Below, in pieces: positions 1 to 8,622 of a stretch of 64,000 bases of DNA. This DNA is from Thiorhodococcus sp. GTDB taxonomy: Bacteria > Pseudomonadota > Gammaproteobacteria > Chromatiales > Chromatiaceae. Numbering within the stretch: the stretch's first letter is position 1; every line of letters starts with the position of its first letter. Both the position numbers and the translations under genes were made by a program. The stretch is taken from the NCBI GenBank assembly GCA_029257385.1, contig JARIBS010000024.1, positions 62,001 through 126,000 on the forward strand, given 5' to 3'. The notes below the pieces were generated by a model. It ran no database searches. It was given only the letters and a program-made list of their open reading frames with translations, and was not told the origin of the DNA.

Positions 1-212
1 GGAGCCGACGCTGGAGCGACCGGCTGGGCTACGGCCGGATACCCCGGGGGCTGCTGATAGCCAAATGGGGCGTAGGGAGCGTAGGGCGCGTAGGGCGCGA
101 AAAAAAAGGGCGGTTGGGGATAATAATAGCCCGGAGCCGGCTGCGCCTGGAGGCTCGCGGAAGAACACAGGGCGACACACGCCCCAATACTAGCTCGCAT
201 CCATCCGTTCAT
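1..212 (-). CDS. Exported Pro/Tyr-rich protein, N-terminal part only
   Basis: The reading frame runs off the left edge, so only about 70 residues are visible. It opens with a signal peptide of roughly 24 residues (hydrophobic stretch ASIGACVAL, then SLQAQ as a likely cleavage region). A low-complexity segment follows, rich in Pro, Tyr, Phe and Ala, with an APY unit repeated three to four times. The ATG lies directly after the chpA stop codon, and an AGGTGA ribosome site sits inside the end of chpA, so translation is probably coupled to that operon. I do not recognise the family. It is likely a periplasmic or surface protein. Confidence 0.6.
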   Translation of the reverse strand, partial: MNGWMRASIGACVALCSSASLQAQPAPGYYYPQPPFFFAPYAPYAPYAPFGYQQPPGYPAVAQPVAPASA

Positions 213-3200
213 CTATGTCACCTGTTCCAGTGCCTGTTGAAGGAAATCCAATACATCCTCGTCCCGGTAGGGTTTGACGAAATAGGCGTCGACGCCCGCC
301 CGCTGGGCCTCACGGCGATGTTTCTCAGTGGAGCGCGAGGTGATCATGGCGATCGGCATGGCGCTGGTCTTGGGCTGTGCGCGCAGGTGCGCGGTCAGCT
401 CCAGGCCGTTCATCTGCGGCATCTCCATATCGACCAGGGCCACATCCGCCGCATCGCGGGCAAGGATTTGGATGGCGTCCATACCGTCACGTGCGATGAG
501 CGGCCGATAGCCGCCGTCCTCGACGAGCCTGGACAACACGCGTCGCATTGAGAGCGAATCATCGACGATCAGCACGCTCGGCAGCACGATCTGCTCGGCG
601 ATCTCCGGGGCCGCCATGCTCGAGAAATCAGTCTTCGCGGCGACGCGCAACAGCGCGCGCAGCTCGACGATAGGGACGACCCGACCGTCGCCGAGAATAG
701 ACGCCGACATCAATCCGGGCACGCGCGGGACCAGCAAGCCGAGTTCGAGAACCACCAGTTCGCGGCCCTCCAAAAGCGCGTCGACCATGATCGCTCGCAT
801 GCCGGCATCGCCCTCGACCAGCAGGACGACCTGGCGGCCCTGGTCAGGGTCACGCACGGACAGACCCATGAGCCGATTGAGGTGGAGCAGCGGGAAGTCG
901 CCTTCGGCATGCCGGAAGGTCCAGCCATCGGGCGTCTCCACAATCTCGCCCTCGTCCGAGAGCAGGGCCACTCGAACCTCATTGGCGGGAATGGCGAGCA
1001 ACTGGTCCTCGCAACGGATGAGAAGACAGTACATGGCCAGCAGCGAAGCGGGCAGCCGGGCGGTCAGCCGGTAGCCCTTGCCGGGATGCGAGTCGATCGC
1101 CAGCGAGCCACTGAGCGACCTGATGGTGTTGGTCACGATATCCATCCCCACGCCGCGCCCGGAGACCTGTGTCACCTGACCGCGCGTGGAGAAGCCCGCC
1201 CGGAGCGTGAGCAGCGCGGCCTCCTGATCTGAGAGTTCGGCATCGGCGTCGATCAGGCCGCTGTCGATCGCCTTGGCCCGCACACGAGCCAGATCCAATC
1301 CACGCCCGTCGTCACTGACGACAACCTCGATCTGATTGCCCGTTTGGCCGAAATCGATCTCGATGCGACCCTGGCGCGGCTTGCCCTCGGCTTCGCGCTC
1401 ATCGCCCAGCTCAATGCCGTGATCGATGGCGTTGCGGATCACGTGCATCAGTGCCGGCATCAGCCGATCCATGACCCCGCCATCGATGCGTACCTCGCCG
1501 CCCCCGACGCTCAGCTCGACCTCCTTGCCAGTCGCCCGAGAGGTTTGGCGCACCACGCGCCGCAGACGTGCCATGACCGAGTTAACCGAAACCAGCCGGG
1601 TGCCCATGGCCAATTGGCGGATCTGCTGACTGAGTTTAACCTGCTGCTGCGCCAGCTCGTCGAGATCGCGCAAGGTCTCGTCCAGCGTCTTGGCGAGTTC
1701 GCGGGCGTCGCTGACCCCTTCGTTGAGTCGGCGAGTCGCGATGTACATTTCGTTGTACTGTTCCAGCTCCAGCGGATCCAAGGTCTCCGCGTCGCTGGAA
1801 TGCGTGTCCGCCCCCTGGCTGCCGAGTCCGCGCAGATCGACCAGCGTCTCCAGCGCCGCGACCTGTAGGAAATTGCGCTGCTCGATCTCGCCTGACTCGT
1901 GCAGCGTCCCCTGCGCTTGACGCAGACGCTCCTCGGACTGCGAGAGGGCCATGGTCAGTTCGCCGACCTGGCGCAGCAAATCATCAATGACGCGGGCAGG
2001 GACTTGGATATAGGCTTCTTCGGCATCCGCAACGGCTTCCGGGTGGTCCTCCGGCGCGCTTTGCGTCGAGACCGGAGCAGATCTGGCGAGCGCGGCGGAT
2101 TCATCCCCATCATCGGCTAGCGCGGCTACACCCTCGCGATCGATCCGGTTGGCCCAATCCAGCACCTCCTGCATGGTCGGGCGCAGTCCGTCGGGATCGT
2201 ATGCCTCGACACCGTTGATGACATCGAACATCACCGAGAGGGCGTCGGCACCCGCGGTCAGGGTATCGCCCAATGCCGCGCTCGGTGTGCGATCTTGCTC
2301 GGTCAGGAACTCCAGAAGATCCTCGAGATGATGGCTCAGGACAGCGATGGCGCGCACGCCGCAGACATTGGCAGAGCCCTTGATGGTGTGCGCGAAACGC
2401 TGGGCTTGGCGCAAGGCTTCTTCGCCGCCCTGCCCGGCAATGACCCGCTCCAGGGATGCCGACAGCTCGAGCGCAAGCTCGGGACCCTCGCGACGGAAGC
2501 TCGCGAGCACGGATGCCTCGATATCCTCCGTCGAGACCAGCGCCAGGTCATCGGTCTCGATCAGGCTCGGGCGTGCTGGAACCACTTCCGTTTCGAGCGA
2601 CAGCGGATCGTTGTAAAGCTCTACGATCAGCTCTTCGGCATTGACGGGCGAGAGCGGGTCTGGCCAACGCGGATCGCGCAGCGATGCCACCAGCTCGATG
2701 CGTGTCGCCGCAGTGAGCGGTGCTTCGAGATAGTCCAGCAGGCGCTGCGGTAACCGTTCCAGCCCCTTGAGCAGGTCATCGGGCCAGGCCGCTTGCGTGG
2801 GCATGGCGGCGAACTGGAAGCCGAGGCTGGCGCAGAGGGTCGCAAACGCCAGGAAGCCGGCTTCCGCGGCAGCGCCGGCAACCCGCGTGAAGATATCCCG
2901 ACAGGCGCCGGCGGTGGCGATTCTGGCGTCTTCATCATCCGCGACGGCGAGCGACTCAAAACGCCGGAGTAACTCTGCGCTCACGTCCTCGACGGCGCTG
3001 GCCAGGAGCGCATAGAGTTCGACCGCGTCGACGCTGAGTTCGGCGGTGTCGTGCTCCACGCTGGGATCGTCGGCTGCGACAATCACGGACTCGCGCGGCG
3101 GATCAGGATCGGCGACAGGCTCTGCAATTTCAGTCGCAATGCTATCGTCCGCACCGCTCTTCGCACGCTCGAGCCAAAGTGTCGTGGCCTCTTGGTTCAA

Positions 3201-3572
3201 GGGCGGATCAAAGGCATCCGAGGTCGCCAGTTCGAGTAGCGCCTCGACGATCTCATCGTCCTGCGGCACCTCCAGATGCGCCTCAAGCAACGCGAGCAAC
3301 TCAAGGAGGTGGACTCGGGCTTCTTCATCGCCGCCTCCGGCCTGCTCCGGCAGTATGGTAACGGCCATATCGACCAGGCCAAGCAGCTCAAGTAGGTGCG
3401 ACCCACCGGCCTCAAGCGCCGGCCAGAGATCTCCTAAGATCTCGGCGCAGTTATTTGCCGCAACTAGACGATCTTCGTGCGACGCGGCACACTCCCCTGC
3501 CAGCTCGACCGCCTGTTGCAGTCCAGGCACCGCGGCGGTGAAGACCTCGGCGATAGCGGCGGGTTGCATCAT
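213..3572 (-). CDS. chpA: ChpA-like hybrid chemotaxis histidine kinase
   Basis: This is a 1119-residue CheA-type kinase of the Pil-Chp (type IV pilus) chemosensory class. A poorly conserved helical N-terminal third is followed by an Hpt domain with HTIKGSANVCG (phospho-acceptor His395). A dimerisation/H-ATPase region follows, with the N-box HVIRNAIDHGIELG near residue 710 and GRGLD and GRGVGMD glycine boxes. Then come a CheW-like domain and a C-terminal receiver with VDMEMPQMNG (phospho-acceptor Asp1048) and FVKP. Pseudomonas ChpA is more than twice as long and carries many Hpt/Spt/Tpt domains; here only one Hpt has an intact histidine. It is the last gene of the pilG-H-I-J-chpA order, 142 bp after pilJ. 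The usual pilK methyltransferase is not between them. Confidence 0.93.
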   Translation of the reverse strand: MMQPAAIAEVFTAAVPGLQQAVELAGECAASHEDRLVAANNCAEILGDLWPALEAGGSHLLELLGLVDMAVTILPEQAGGGDEEARVHLLELLALLEAHLEVPQDDEIVEALLELATSDAFDPPLNQEATTLWLERAKSGADDSIATEIAEPVADPDPPRESVIVAADDPSVEHDTAELSVDAVELYALLASAVEDVSAELLRRFESLAVADDEDARIATAGACRDIFTRVAGAAAEAGFLAFATLCASLGFQFAAMPTQAAWPDDLLKGLERLPQRLLDYLEAPLTAATRIELVASLRDPRWPDPLSPVNAEELIVELYNDPLSLETEVVPARPSLIETDDLALVSTEDIEASVLASFRREGPELALELSASLERVIAGQGGEEALRQAQRFAHTIKGSANVCGVRAIAVLSHHLEDLLEFLTEQDRTPSAALGDTLTAGADALSVMFDVINGVEAYDPDGLRPTMQEVLDWANRIDREGVAALADDGDESAALARSAPVSTQSAPEDHPEAVADAEEAYIQVPARVIDDLLRQVGELTMALSQSEERLRQAQGTLHESGEIEQRNFLQVAALETLVDLRGLGSQGADTHSSDAETLDPLELEQYNEMYIATRRLNEGVSDARELAKTLDETLRDLDELAQQQVKLSQQIRQLAMGTRLVSVNSVMARLRRVVRQTSRATGKEVELSVGGGEVRIDGGVMDRLMPALMHVIRNAIDHGIELGDEREAEGKPRQGRIEIDFGQTGNQIEVVVSDDGRGLDLARVRAKAIDSGLIDADAELSDQEAALLTLRAGFSTRGQVTQVSGRGVGMDIVTNTIRSLSGSLAIDSHPGKGYRLTARLPASLLAMYCLLIRCEDQLLAIPANEVRVALLSDEGEIVETPDGWTFRHAEGDFPLLHLNRLMGLSVRDPDQGRQVVLLVEGDAGMRAIMVDALLEGRELVVLELGLLVPRVPGLMSASILGDGRVVPIVELRALLRVAAKTDFSSMAAPEIAEQIVLPSVLIVDDSLSMRRVLSRLVEDGGYRPLIARDGMDAIQILARDAADVALVDMEMPQMNGLELTAHLRAQPKTSAMPIAMITSRSTEKHRREAQRAGVDAYFVKPYRDEDVLDFLQQALEQVT

Positions 3573-3714
3573 TAGACTTTTTTCCTAAAGGCTCGAAGAA
3601 CGACGGGGTTGCGCCACATCGACAGGAGTTTCCGTTCGGTTGAATTGCAGCGCGTCATGTCGTTGTTCCTGCAAAGCCCCCTTGACCACCGGCCAGACCG
3701 AAGAGGGCCTCTCG

Positions 3715-5517
3715 CTAGGCTTGGCTCAGCTTCTTGGTCTTGACTGGCGCAGGCAGGCGGAACAGCGCGATGGCCTCCATCAGCTGACTGGAGTAACCCA
3801 CCAGACTGTTGGTCTCGCGCGTCTGATTATCGAGCTGATCGGTGGTCTCGAGGGTACTGGTGCGCATGGACTCGACGCGCTCCATTAGCGTGCGGTTGGC
3901 GTCCACCTGAGTCTGTGCGCGCACGTCGATCTGGCGCACCGCCTCGGCCAGATTGGCGGTCATCTGCTGTGTCTCGAGCATCAGTTCGCCCGCGCCCTCG
4001 ATGGAGCGCGACTCGATGCCGACTGCCTCGGTCGCCTCGTTCACGGTCTGGATGCTGTCGAGCGTCTCAACTTGGATATTGGCGATGAGGGTCTCGATCT
4101 GGCTGGTCGCGGTGCGCGAACTGTCGGCCAGACGCTGGACCTCCTGAGCAACGACGGCGAACCCGCGCCCGGCCTCGCCGGCCGTCGCTGCCTGCATGGC
4201 CGCATTGATGGACAGCACATGGGTGCGCTCGGAGAAGCTGTTAATGATATCGACGATCCCGCTGATCTCTTGGGAGCGCTCACCAAGGCGCTTGATACGC
4301 TTGCCCGTCTCCTGGATGGTGCTGCGGATGTTGGTCATCCCCTCGACTGCGCTTTTAACGGAGGCCAGCGCCTGGTCGGTCGACTCCGATGCCTTCTCGG
4401 CCGATTCATGACAGAAACGCGCCAGCTCTGCGATGCCGTTGATGGCATCGACCGCGTCAGCGAGATCGTTGGCGGTCTGCTCGATGGCCTCGCGCTCGGC
4501 GGCCGCCACCGCGACCACCCGACCGCCCTGGATCTGGACCTGCGACGACGCCTGCCCGACCCGCTCGGCGATCTCGCGCACCTTGACCAGCACCCGCGCG
4601 CTCTCCGAGGTGATCTGGTTCAGGGCGTCACGCAGTGGACCCGTGATGTCCTCCTTGACCGGCATCTGCACGGTCAGATCGCGCGACTGGCTGATCTCGG
4701 CGCCGACCCGCAGCATTTCGATGATGGAGTCGTTGAGCTGATCGTTCTGGCGCTCTAGGAAACCGATGCCGCTGTTGAAGGCCGCGACCGTACGTCCGAG
4801 TTCGTCATCGGCGCCCACCGAGAGACGCTCCGAGAAATCGCGGCGCGCCTCCATGCCGTGGAGCGCGTTGCGGATGCGCTCGGCCGGGCTGAGAATGAAA
4901 CGCCGTGAGAGGCTGGCGATCGCCAGATAAATGGCGATGCTGGCGAGCAGCGCGCTCAGCACGAGCAAGGCAATGACCAGCACCGTCATGACCTGGCCTT
5001 CCTGGGCGCTATCGGTATCGAGTGCATCGATGCGCTGATTCAGATAGCCCTCCGCGCTGGACTGGAAACCCTGCTCCAAACCGATGACCACCGTACCAGC
5101 CTCGCGGCCGTAACGGAGAATGGGAAACTCACGAAAGTTCTCTAGGCTAACGGCGTCCTTACCAATCAGGCTCTCGCCGTCAAGCCCCCGGATATCGACG
5201 AGGGCCAGCTCTGGATCGCGCTGTACGGTCGCCGCCAGCTCGGACAGATCCGCATTCGCTCGCAGAGTCTCTACGCGCCCGGCCACGTCCGCCAGCAAGA
5301 CGCCGGCAGTCTCGACCGAGCGGATCGTTTTTTGTTGAAGCAGGCTCGCAAGCTCCCCCGCATCGGAGTCGAGATCCCACGCCGCTGCAGAACGCTCTCC
5401 GCGCAGGCTGTTTAGGCCCCACAGAATAGCGACGGAAACCAGGAGGAAGATCGCGAGCACCAGCGCCGTCGTGGAGATGGTGAGTTTCGCGGAGATTGAG
5501 AGGTCGCTCAGTTTCAT
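3715..5517 (-). CDS. pilJ: PilJ-like methyl-accepting chemotaxis protein
   Basis: This 600-residue transducer has TM1 at about 13-35, a periplasmic domain of about 140 residues, TM2 at about 176-200, a HAMP region, and a long coiled-coil signalling domain. The hairpin tip near 430-462 contains HVLSINAAMQAATAGEAGRGFAV, matching the PilJ variant of the MCP tip. The periplasmic domain is shorter than in Pseudomonas PilJ. The ATG is preceded by AAGGA. It should pair with the PilI-like adaptor and ChpA kinase next to it to control twitching motility or cAMP. It is the only transducer in the cluster and so the obvious candidate to receive a signal from the rhodopsin encoded upstream; that link is inference. 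Confidence 0.9.
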   Translation of the reverse strand: MKLSDLSISAKLTISTTALVLAIFLLVSVAILWGLNSLRGERSAAAWDLDSDAGELASLLQQKTIRSVETAGVLLADVAGRVETLRANADLSELAATVQRDPELALVDIRGLDGESLIGKDAVSLENFREFPILRYGREAGTVVIGLEQGFQSSAEGYLNQRIDALDTDSAQEGQVMTVLVIALLVLSALLASIAIYLAIASLSRRFILSPAERIRNALHGMEARRDFSERLSVGADDELGRTVAAFNSGIGFLERQNDQLNDSIIEMLRVGAEISQSRDLTVQMPVKEDITGPLRDALNQITSESARVLVKVREIAERVGQASSQVQIQGGRVVAVAAAEREAIEQTANDLADAVDAINGIAELARFCHESAEKASESTDQALASVKSAVEGMTNIRSTIQETGKRIKRLGERSQEISGIVDIINSFSERTHVLSINAAMQAATAGEAGRGFAVVAQEVQRLADSSRTATSQIETLIANIQVETLDSIQTVNEATEAVGIESRSIEGAGELMLETQQMTANLAEAVRQIDVRAQTQVDANRTLMERVESMRTSTLETTDQLDNQTRETNSLVGYSSQLMEAIALFRLPAPVKTKKLSQA

Positions 5518-5544
5518 GGTGAATCCTTCGACGAAATAACAGCG

Positions 5545-6069
5545 TCAGAGCATGCTCGCCTGCTCGGCGAGAATGCCCGCAAGTCCGCCGAGATCCACCT
5601 CGGCATAGAGTGTTCCTTCCACCTCAATGCCAGCGCAGACGAGCGCATCGGGCAGGTTGGGCAACGTTGACTGCGACTCAACGCGTGTATCGGGCGGTAT
5701 GGTGACGACGGTGATCTCGTCGATACACAGACAAGCGCGCGCATTACCGTGGCCAAGTACGAGGAAATAACCGCCCGTCGCCGCTCCACCGCCATCGATC
5801 AGGCCACCCAGGTCATAGACCGGGACCAGCTCGCCGCGAAAGTTGGTTAGCCCGAGGCACCAGGGTTTGCAAAATGGTAATCGCGCGCAGAAGCGCTTGG
5901 GCGAGACTTCAGCCGGGAGGTCCGCCGGGATCAGGAACCAGCGCTCGCGAATCCTGATGGCATTCGCCAGGGCACCGCCGGTTTCGCGATCCGGCTCCTC
6001 GTCCGCGAACGTCGGTGCGAACCAGCGTAGCGTTTCGGGATCCGCCAACACCGGCCGCGCTTCGCTCAC
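5545..6069 (-). CDS. pilI: PilI-like CheW adaptor
   Basis: This 174-residue CheW-domain protein would couple the PilJ-like receptor to the ChpA-like kinase. The CheW core is visible from LPFCKPWCLGLTNFRGELVPVYDL through FLVLGH and the terminal VDLGGL. The start is GTG and overlaps the stop of the pilH-like gene as GTGA, so the two are translationally coupled. The pilJ start lies 27 bp downstream. Length and order fit PilI of the Pil-Chp system rather than a flagellar CheW. Confidence 0.88.
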   Translation of the reverse strand: MSEARPVLADPETLRWFAPTFADEEPDRETGGALANAIRIRERWFLIPADLPAEVSPKRFCARLPFCKPWCLGLTNFRGELVPVYDLGGLIDGGGAATGGYFLVLGHGNARACLCIDEITVVTIPPDTRVESQSTLPNLPDALVCAGIEVEGTLYAEVDLGGLAGILAEQASML

Positions 6070-6446
6070 CGGTGCGTCCCGCCGCCGTAGGCGAGTTCAC
6101 TGACGTGGCGCAGGATATCCTCGGCAGAGCAGGGCTTGACCACATAGGCACTGGCCCCTTGCAGTTGCGCCCAGACTTTGTCGGCCTTCTGGTTCTTGCT
6201 ACTGACGATCACGACCGGGATAGCGCTGGTTTCCGGGTCGTTGCGCATAGTGCGCGTCGCGTTATAACCATCCATGTTATCCATCACGATATCCATGAAC
6301 ACCAGGTCGGGGCGTTGTTCCCGCGCAATCGAAACGCCCTCCTGACCCGATACGGCGATCAGAACCTCATGCCCAGCCTTGGTTAGTAGACTCCGCAAAT
6401 GATCGCGATCGGTTGCCGAATCCTCCACCACCAATATCTTCGCCAT
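6066..6446 (-). CDS. pilH: PilH-like single-domain response regulator
   Basis: This 126-residue stand-alone receiver has the acidic pair E8-D9, phospho-acceptor Asp52 in VFMDIVMDNMDG, the Ser of VIVSSKNQ, and Lys in YVVKP. It has no output domain, as expected for a CheY-like regulator or phosphate sink acting on pilus motors. Its stop overlaps the GTG start of the CheW gene. The pilG-like regulator lies 19 bp upstream on the same strand. Position argues for PilH; PilG and PilH cannot be told apart with certainty by eye. Confidence 0.87.
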   Translation of the reverse strand: MAKILVVEDSATDRDHLRSLLTKAGHEVLIAVSGQEGVSIAREQRPDLVFMDIVMDNMDGYNATRTMRNDPETSAIPVVIVSSKNQKADKVWAQLQGASAYVVKPCSAEDILRHVSELAYGGGTHR

Positions 6447-6465
6447 ACCTTGACCTCAAATGAAT

Positions 6466-7299
6466 TCAGTGCAAAAAGCGTTTCAGGGTTTCCTTCAGGC
6501 TTTTAATCGCCAGGGGCTTGGTCAGGTAGGCATCGGCCGAGGCGAGGCTGCCGCGCAGCTTGTCGATCCTCGACGTCTTTCCTGTCAACATCACAACCGG
6601 CGCCTCAACACGGATGTCGCGCTTCATCTGACGCGCGACATCATAGCCATTGATGCCCGGAAGTATGACGTCGAGAAAAATGAGATCGTAGGTGCGTGAC
6701 CGGGTCTTGAGCAGCGCCTCTTCGCCGGTCACGGCGAACTCGACCTCATAGCCCTCCTTGACCAGACGCACTTCCATCATCCTGCGGACCGATTCGCTAT
6801 CGTCCACGACCAGAATGCGCTTGGCCGTACCGTCGGGAGTCTCGTGATGCGTCTCGTCGACACCGTGCCCAACCTCTCCGAGACTGGCGATTGCCTGCGC
6901 CGACATGTCGTCGCGAATCGCCTGCTCGGGCGCGAAATAATAGACATCGGCGACCAGCTCGTCCAATGCCCGCAAGATGCGGCTGCCGATAACCGGGCGC
7001 TTGACGAAGACGTTCCTGGTGCTTTCGAAGAGGTCGGCGTTCTTGCTCGCCGCGCCGATTCGAATGACCGGGAAATCCGTCCGTCGGAGTTGCCCACAGA
7101 TCTCCGCCCAGCCATCCGCCCCCGCAGGGAGATCCTCGTTGACAAGACAGATGTCGGGGCGTCTGCGATCTCGTTCCCAACGCACATACCGTGTGGGGCG
7201 CACCGCAGAAAGCTTGAAAGCGCTGCCCAGGGCATTCTGCTCTCGCTCGGAAAACCCGCAGAGCGCAACCGTAAACTCCTTGCTTGCGTCTTTGGTCAC
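6466..7299 (-). CDS. PilG-like response regulator with N-terminal pseudo-receiver
   Basis: From the GTG at 7299 the protein has 277 residues; a TTG at 7386 would add 29. The C-terminal half (about 160-277) is a canonical receiver: ILVVDDSESVRR, phospho-acceptor Asp210 in IFLDVILPGINGYD, MLTGK, and YLTKP. The N-terminal half (about 8-126) looks like a degenerate receiver: an alternating strand/helix pattern with PDICLVNEDLP at the phosphorylation position and VFVKRP at the Lys position, but without a convincing acidic pocket. It is the first gene of the Pil-Chp-like cluster and the nearest downstream neighbour of the rhodopsin gene. The start is uncertain. Confidence 0.82.
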   Translation of the reverse strand: MTKDASKEFTVALCGFSEREQNALGSAFKLSAVRPTRYVRWERDRRRPDICLVNEDLPAGADGWAEICGQLRRTDFPVIRIGAASKNADLFESTRNVFVKRPVIGSRILRALDELVADVYYFAPEQAIRDDMSAQAIASLGEVGHGVDETHHETPDGTAKRILVVDDSESVRRMMEVRLVKEGYEVEFAVTGEEALLKTRSRTYDLIFLDVILPGINGYDVARQMKRDIRVEAPVVMLTGKTSRIDKLRGSLASADAYLTKPLAIKSLKETLKRFLH

Positions 7300-7620
7300 T
7301 TCAGGATTCTCGGTTTCATGGATTACATGCCTGTTGGCTAAGGTCCTTGCCGATGGCGCGATTCTCAAACAGCCGCTTTCGATCAATACCGAACACTAGA
7401 GACTAAGGGCCATTGAGGGTTCGGCGCGGCTTACCGATGGTTTCATACCAGACCAAACCCTTGAGCATTGTCCGTCGTGTATTAGGTTACCCGGCAAAAC
7501 CCCAGACGGACTTTGACTCCCCTCACAGATCCAGCTTCTCTCCGCTTGAGATCACACACAGGACGCCACTTCACTGGACGTAACCAAGACTGCGGAATCG
7601 CCGCCCAGCGCCTAGACCGA
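7300..7620. other. Intergenic region between rhodopsin and pilG-like genes
   Basis: About 320 bp lie between the end of the rhodopsin gene and the preferred start of the pilG-like gene (234 bp if the upstream TTG start is used). I see no gene, tRNA or strong hairpin with a T-tract here. Whether transcription reads through from the rhodopsin operon into the chemosensory genes cannot be told from the sequence. Confidence 0.5.
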
Positions 7621-8388
7621 TCACCCCTCGCGAACCTCATTGCGCCGCACACGCGAAATCTCGCGCGCGGTGTAGACAACCAAAAGCCCCCAGATGATCT
7701 TGTTGACGATGTCGCCGAGGTTGAAGGTGAACTCTCGCAACACGACGCCGACACCCTGATCAAAGATGATGGCGTAAAAGTAGCCGACCGGGTAAATGGT
7801 CCAGCCGACGAGAATGAAGAAGAACATATAACCTAGCGTATCGCGCTGCGCGGGAATCAGCTCTCCACTCGGCAGCTTGCGCAGGACACGATAGATCGAG
7901 ACCAGCATGTAGATCCACAGAGCCATGCCGAGCGCGAACCAGAAAAGACTCATTGTCGTCGCCTCGCCGGCGTCCAGCATCAACTGCTCGCCGACGAACC
8001 CGGCGGCGATCATTCCCGCATCGGCTAGGGCCAGGTTGAGGACGAACCGCTTTCCGACACGCTCGACTCCGATCAGCAACGGGAAAGTGATGACCAGCAG
8101 GACGGTTGCGATCATCCAGTACCCGTAGCGAACGGCGAGCGGAAATTCCACCAGGGCTTGGACTAGCGTCGGCATCTCCGCGCCGCTGCTCACGAGCGGC
8201 TCCAGGCTCATAAAATAGTACAGATGCAGGAGCGACGAGAGCGAACAGATGATGATATTGAGCGCCACGAGCAGACGCAGTCCAGGCTCGATCTTCGGCA
8301 GCTGAGTAAAGAAGTACACCACCGCGAGAAAGGCGGCCAGGCTACAGAACAAGAACGAGAAATAGGTGAGATCGAATAAGGTGGCCAT
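7621..8388 (-). CDS. Proteorhodopsin-family microbial rhodopsin with Tyr-Ala-Thr helix C
   Basis: This 255-residue, seven-helix membrane protein aligns by eye with proteorhodopsin. The retinal Schiff-base lysine is Lys230 in FNLGDIVNKIIWG, with Asp226 matching the second counterion (Asp212 of bacteriorhodopsin). Helix F has GWTIYPVGYF, and helix B has His55 at the position of proteorhodopsin His75. Helix C reads RYGYWMIATVLLVIT. Arg87 is kept, but the primary counterion position is Tyr90, the Thr position is Ala94, the Pro position is Val96 and the proton-donor position is Thr101. Without a carboxylate acceptor or donor it is unlikely to pump protons. Leu98 sits at the green-tuning position. 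The B-C loop is about 13 residues longer than in proteorhodopsin. The start has a good AGGAAG site. It follows crtY and blh on the same strand. Confidence 0.93.
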   Translation of the reverse strand: MATLFDLTYFSFLFCSLAAFLAVVYFFTQLPKIEPGLRLLVALNIIICSLSSLLHLYYFMSLEPLVSSGAEMPTLVQALVEFPLAVRYGYWMIATVLLVITFPLLIGVERVGKRFVLNLALADAGMIAAGFVGEQLMLDAGEATTMSLFWFALGMALWIYMLVSIYRVLRKLPSGELIPAQRDTLGYMFFFILVGWTIYPVGYFYAIIFDQGVGVVLREFTFNLGDIVNKIIWGLLVVYTAREISRVRRNEVREG

Positions 8389-8622
8389 CTGTTTTCTTCC
8401 TGATTACCAAGAAATCGCATGCGAGGCTCAATCGCCTGGACCATCGGCTTGCGCATGAACGCTGGGGCTTGAACCTGGGAACATTAGCTGACGTCCCGCG
8501 GGTGAGTCATTCGATACACGATACGCACACTATGCGGGTCTCGAAGCATAACAATTAACCGGGCCGTCGCGTACCTCTCAGAGCGCTTGTCGCCAGCTGT
8601 CTGACGGAGAGTGCGCGCATTT
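8389..8622 (-). promoter_or_regulatory. Gap between blh and rhodopsin, possible internal promoter
   Basis: A 234 bp non-coding stretch separates blh from the rhodopsin gene, although crtY and blh are only 4 bp apart. The gap is large enough for a separate rhodopsin promoter. I see the ribosome site near the rhodopsin start but no box clear enough to name, so a promoter here is only suggested by the spacing. Confidence 0.3.

Noticed and set aside
4072..4758. 228-codon plus-strand frame opposite pilJ
   Set aside because: It is a shadow of the GC-rich coiled-coil coding sequence, with no independent features. Similar antisense frames over chpA, nrdA and pntB were rejected for the same reason.
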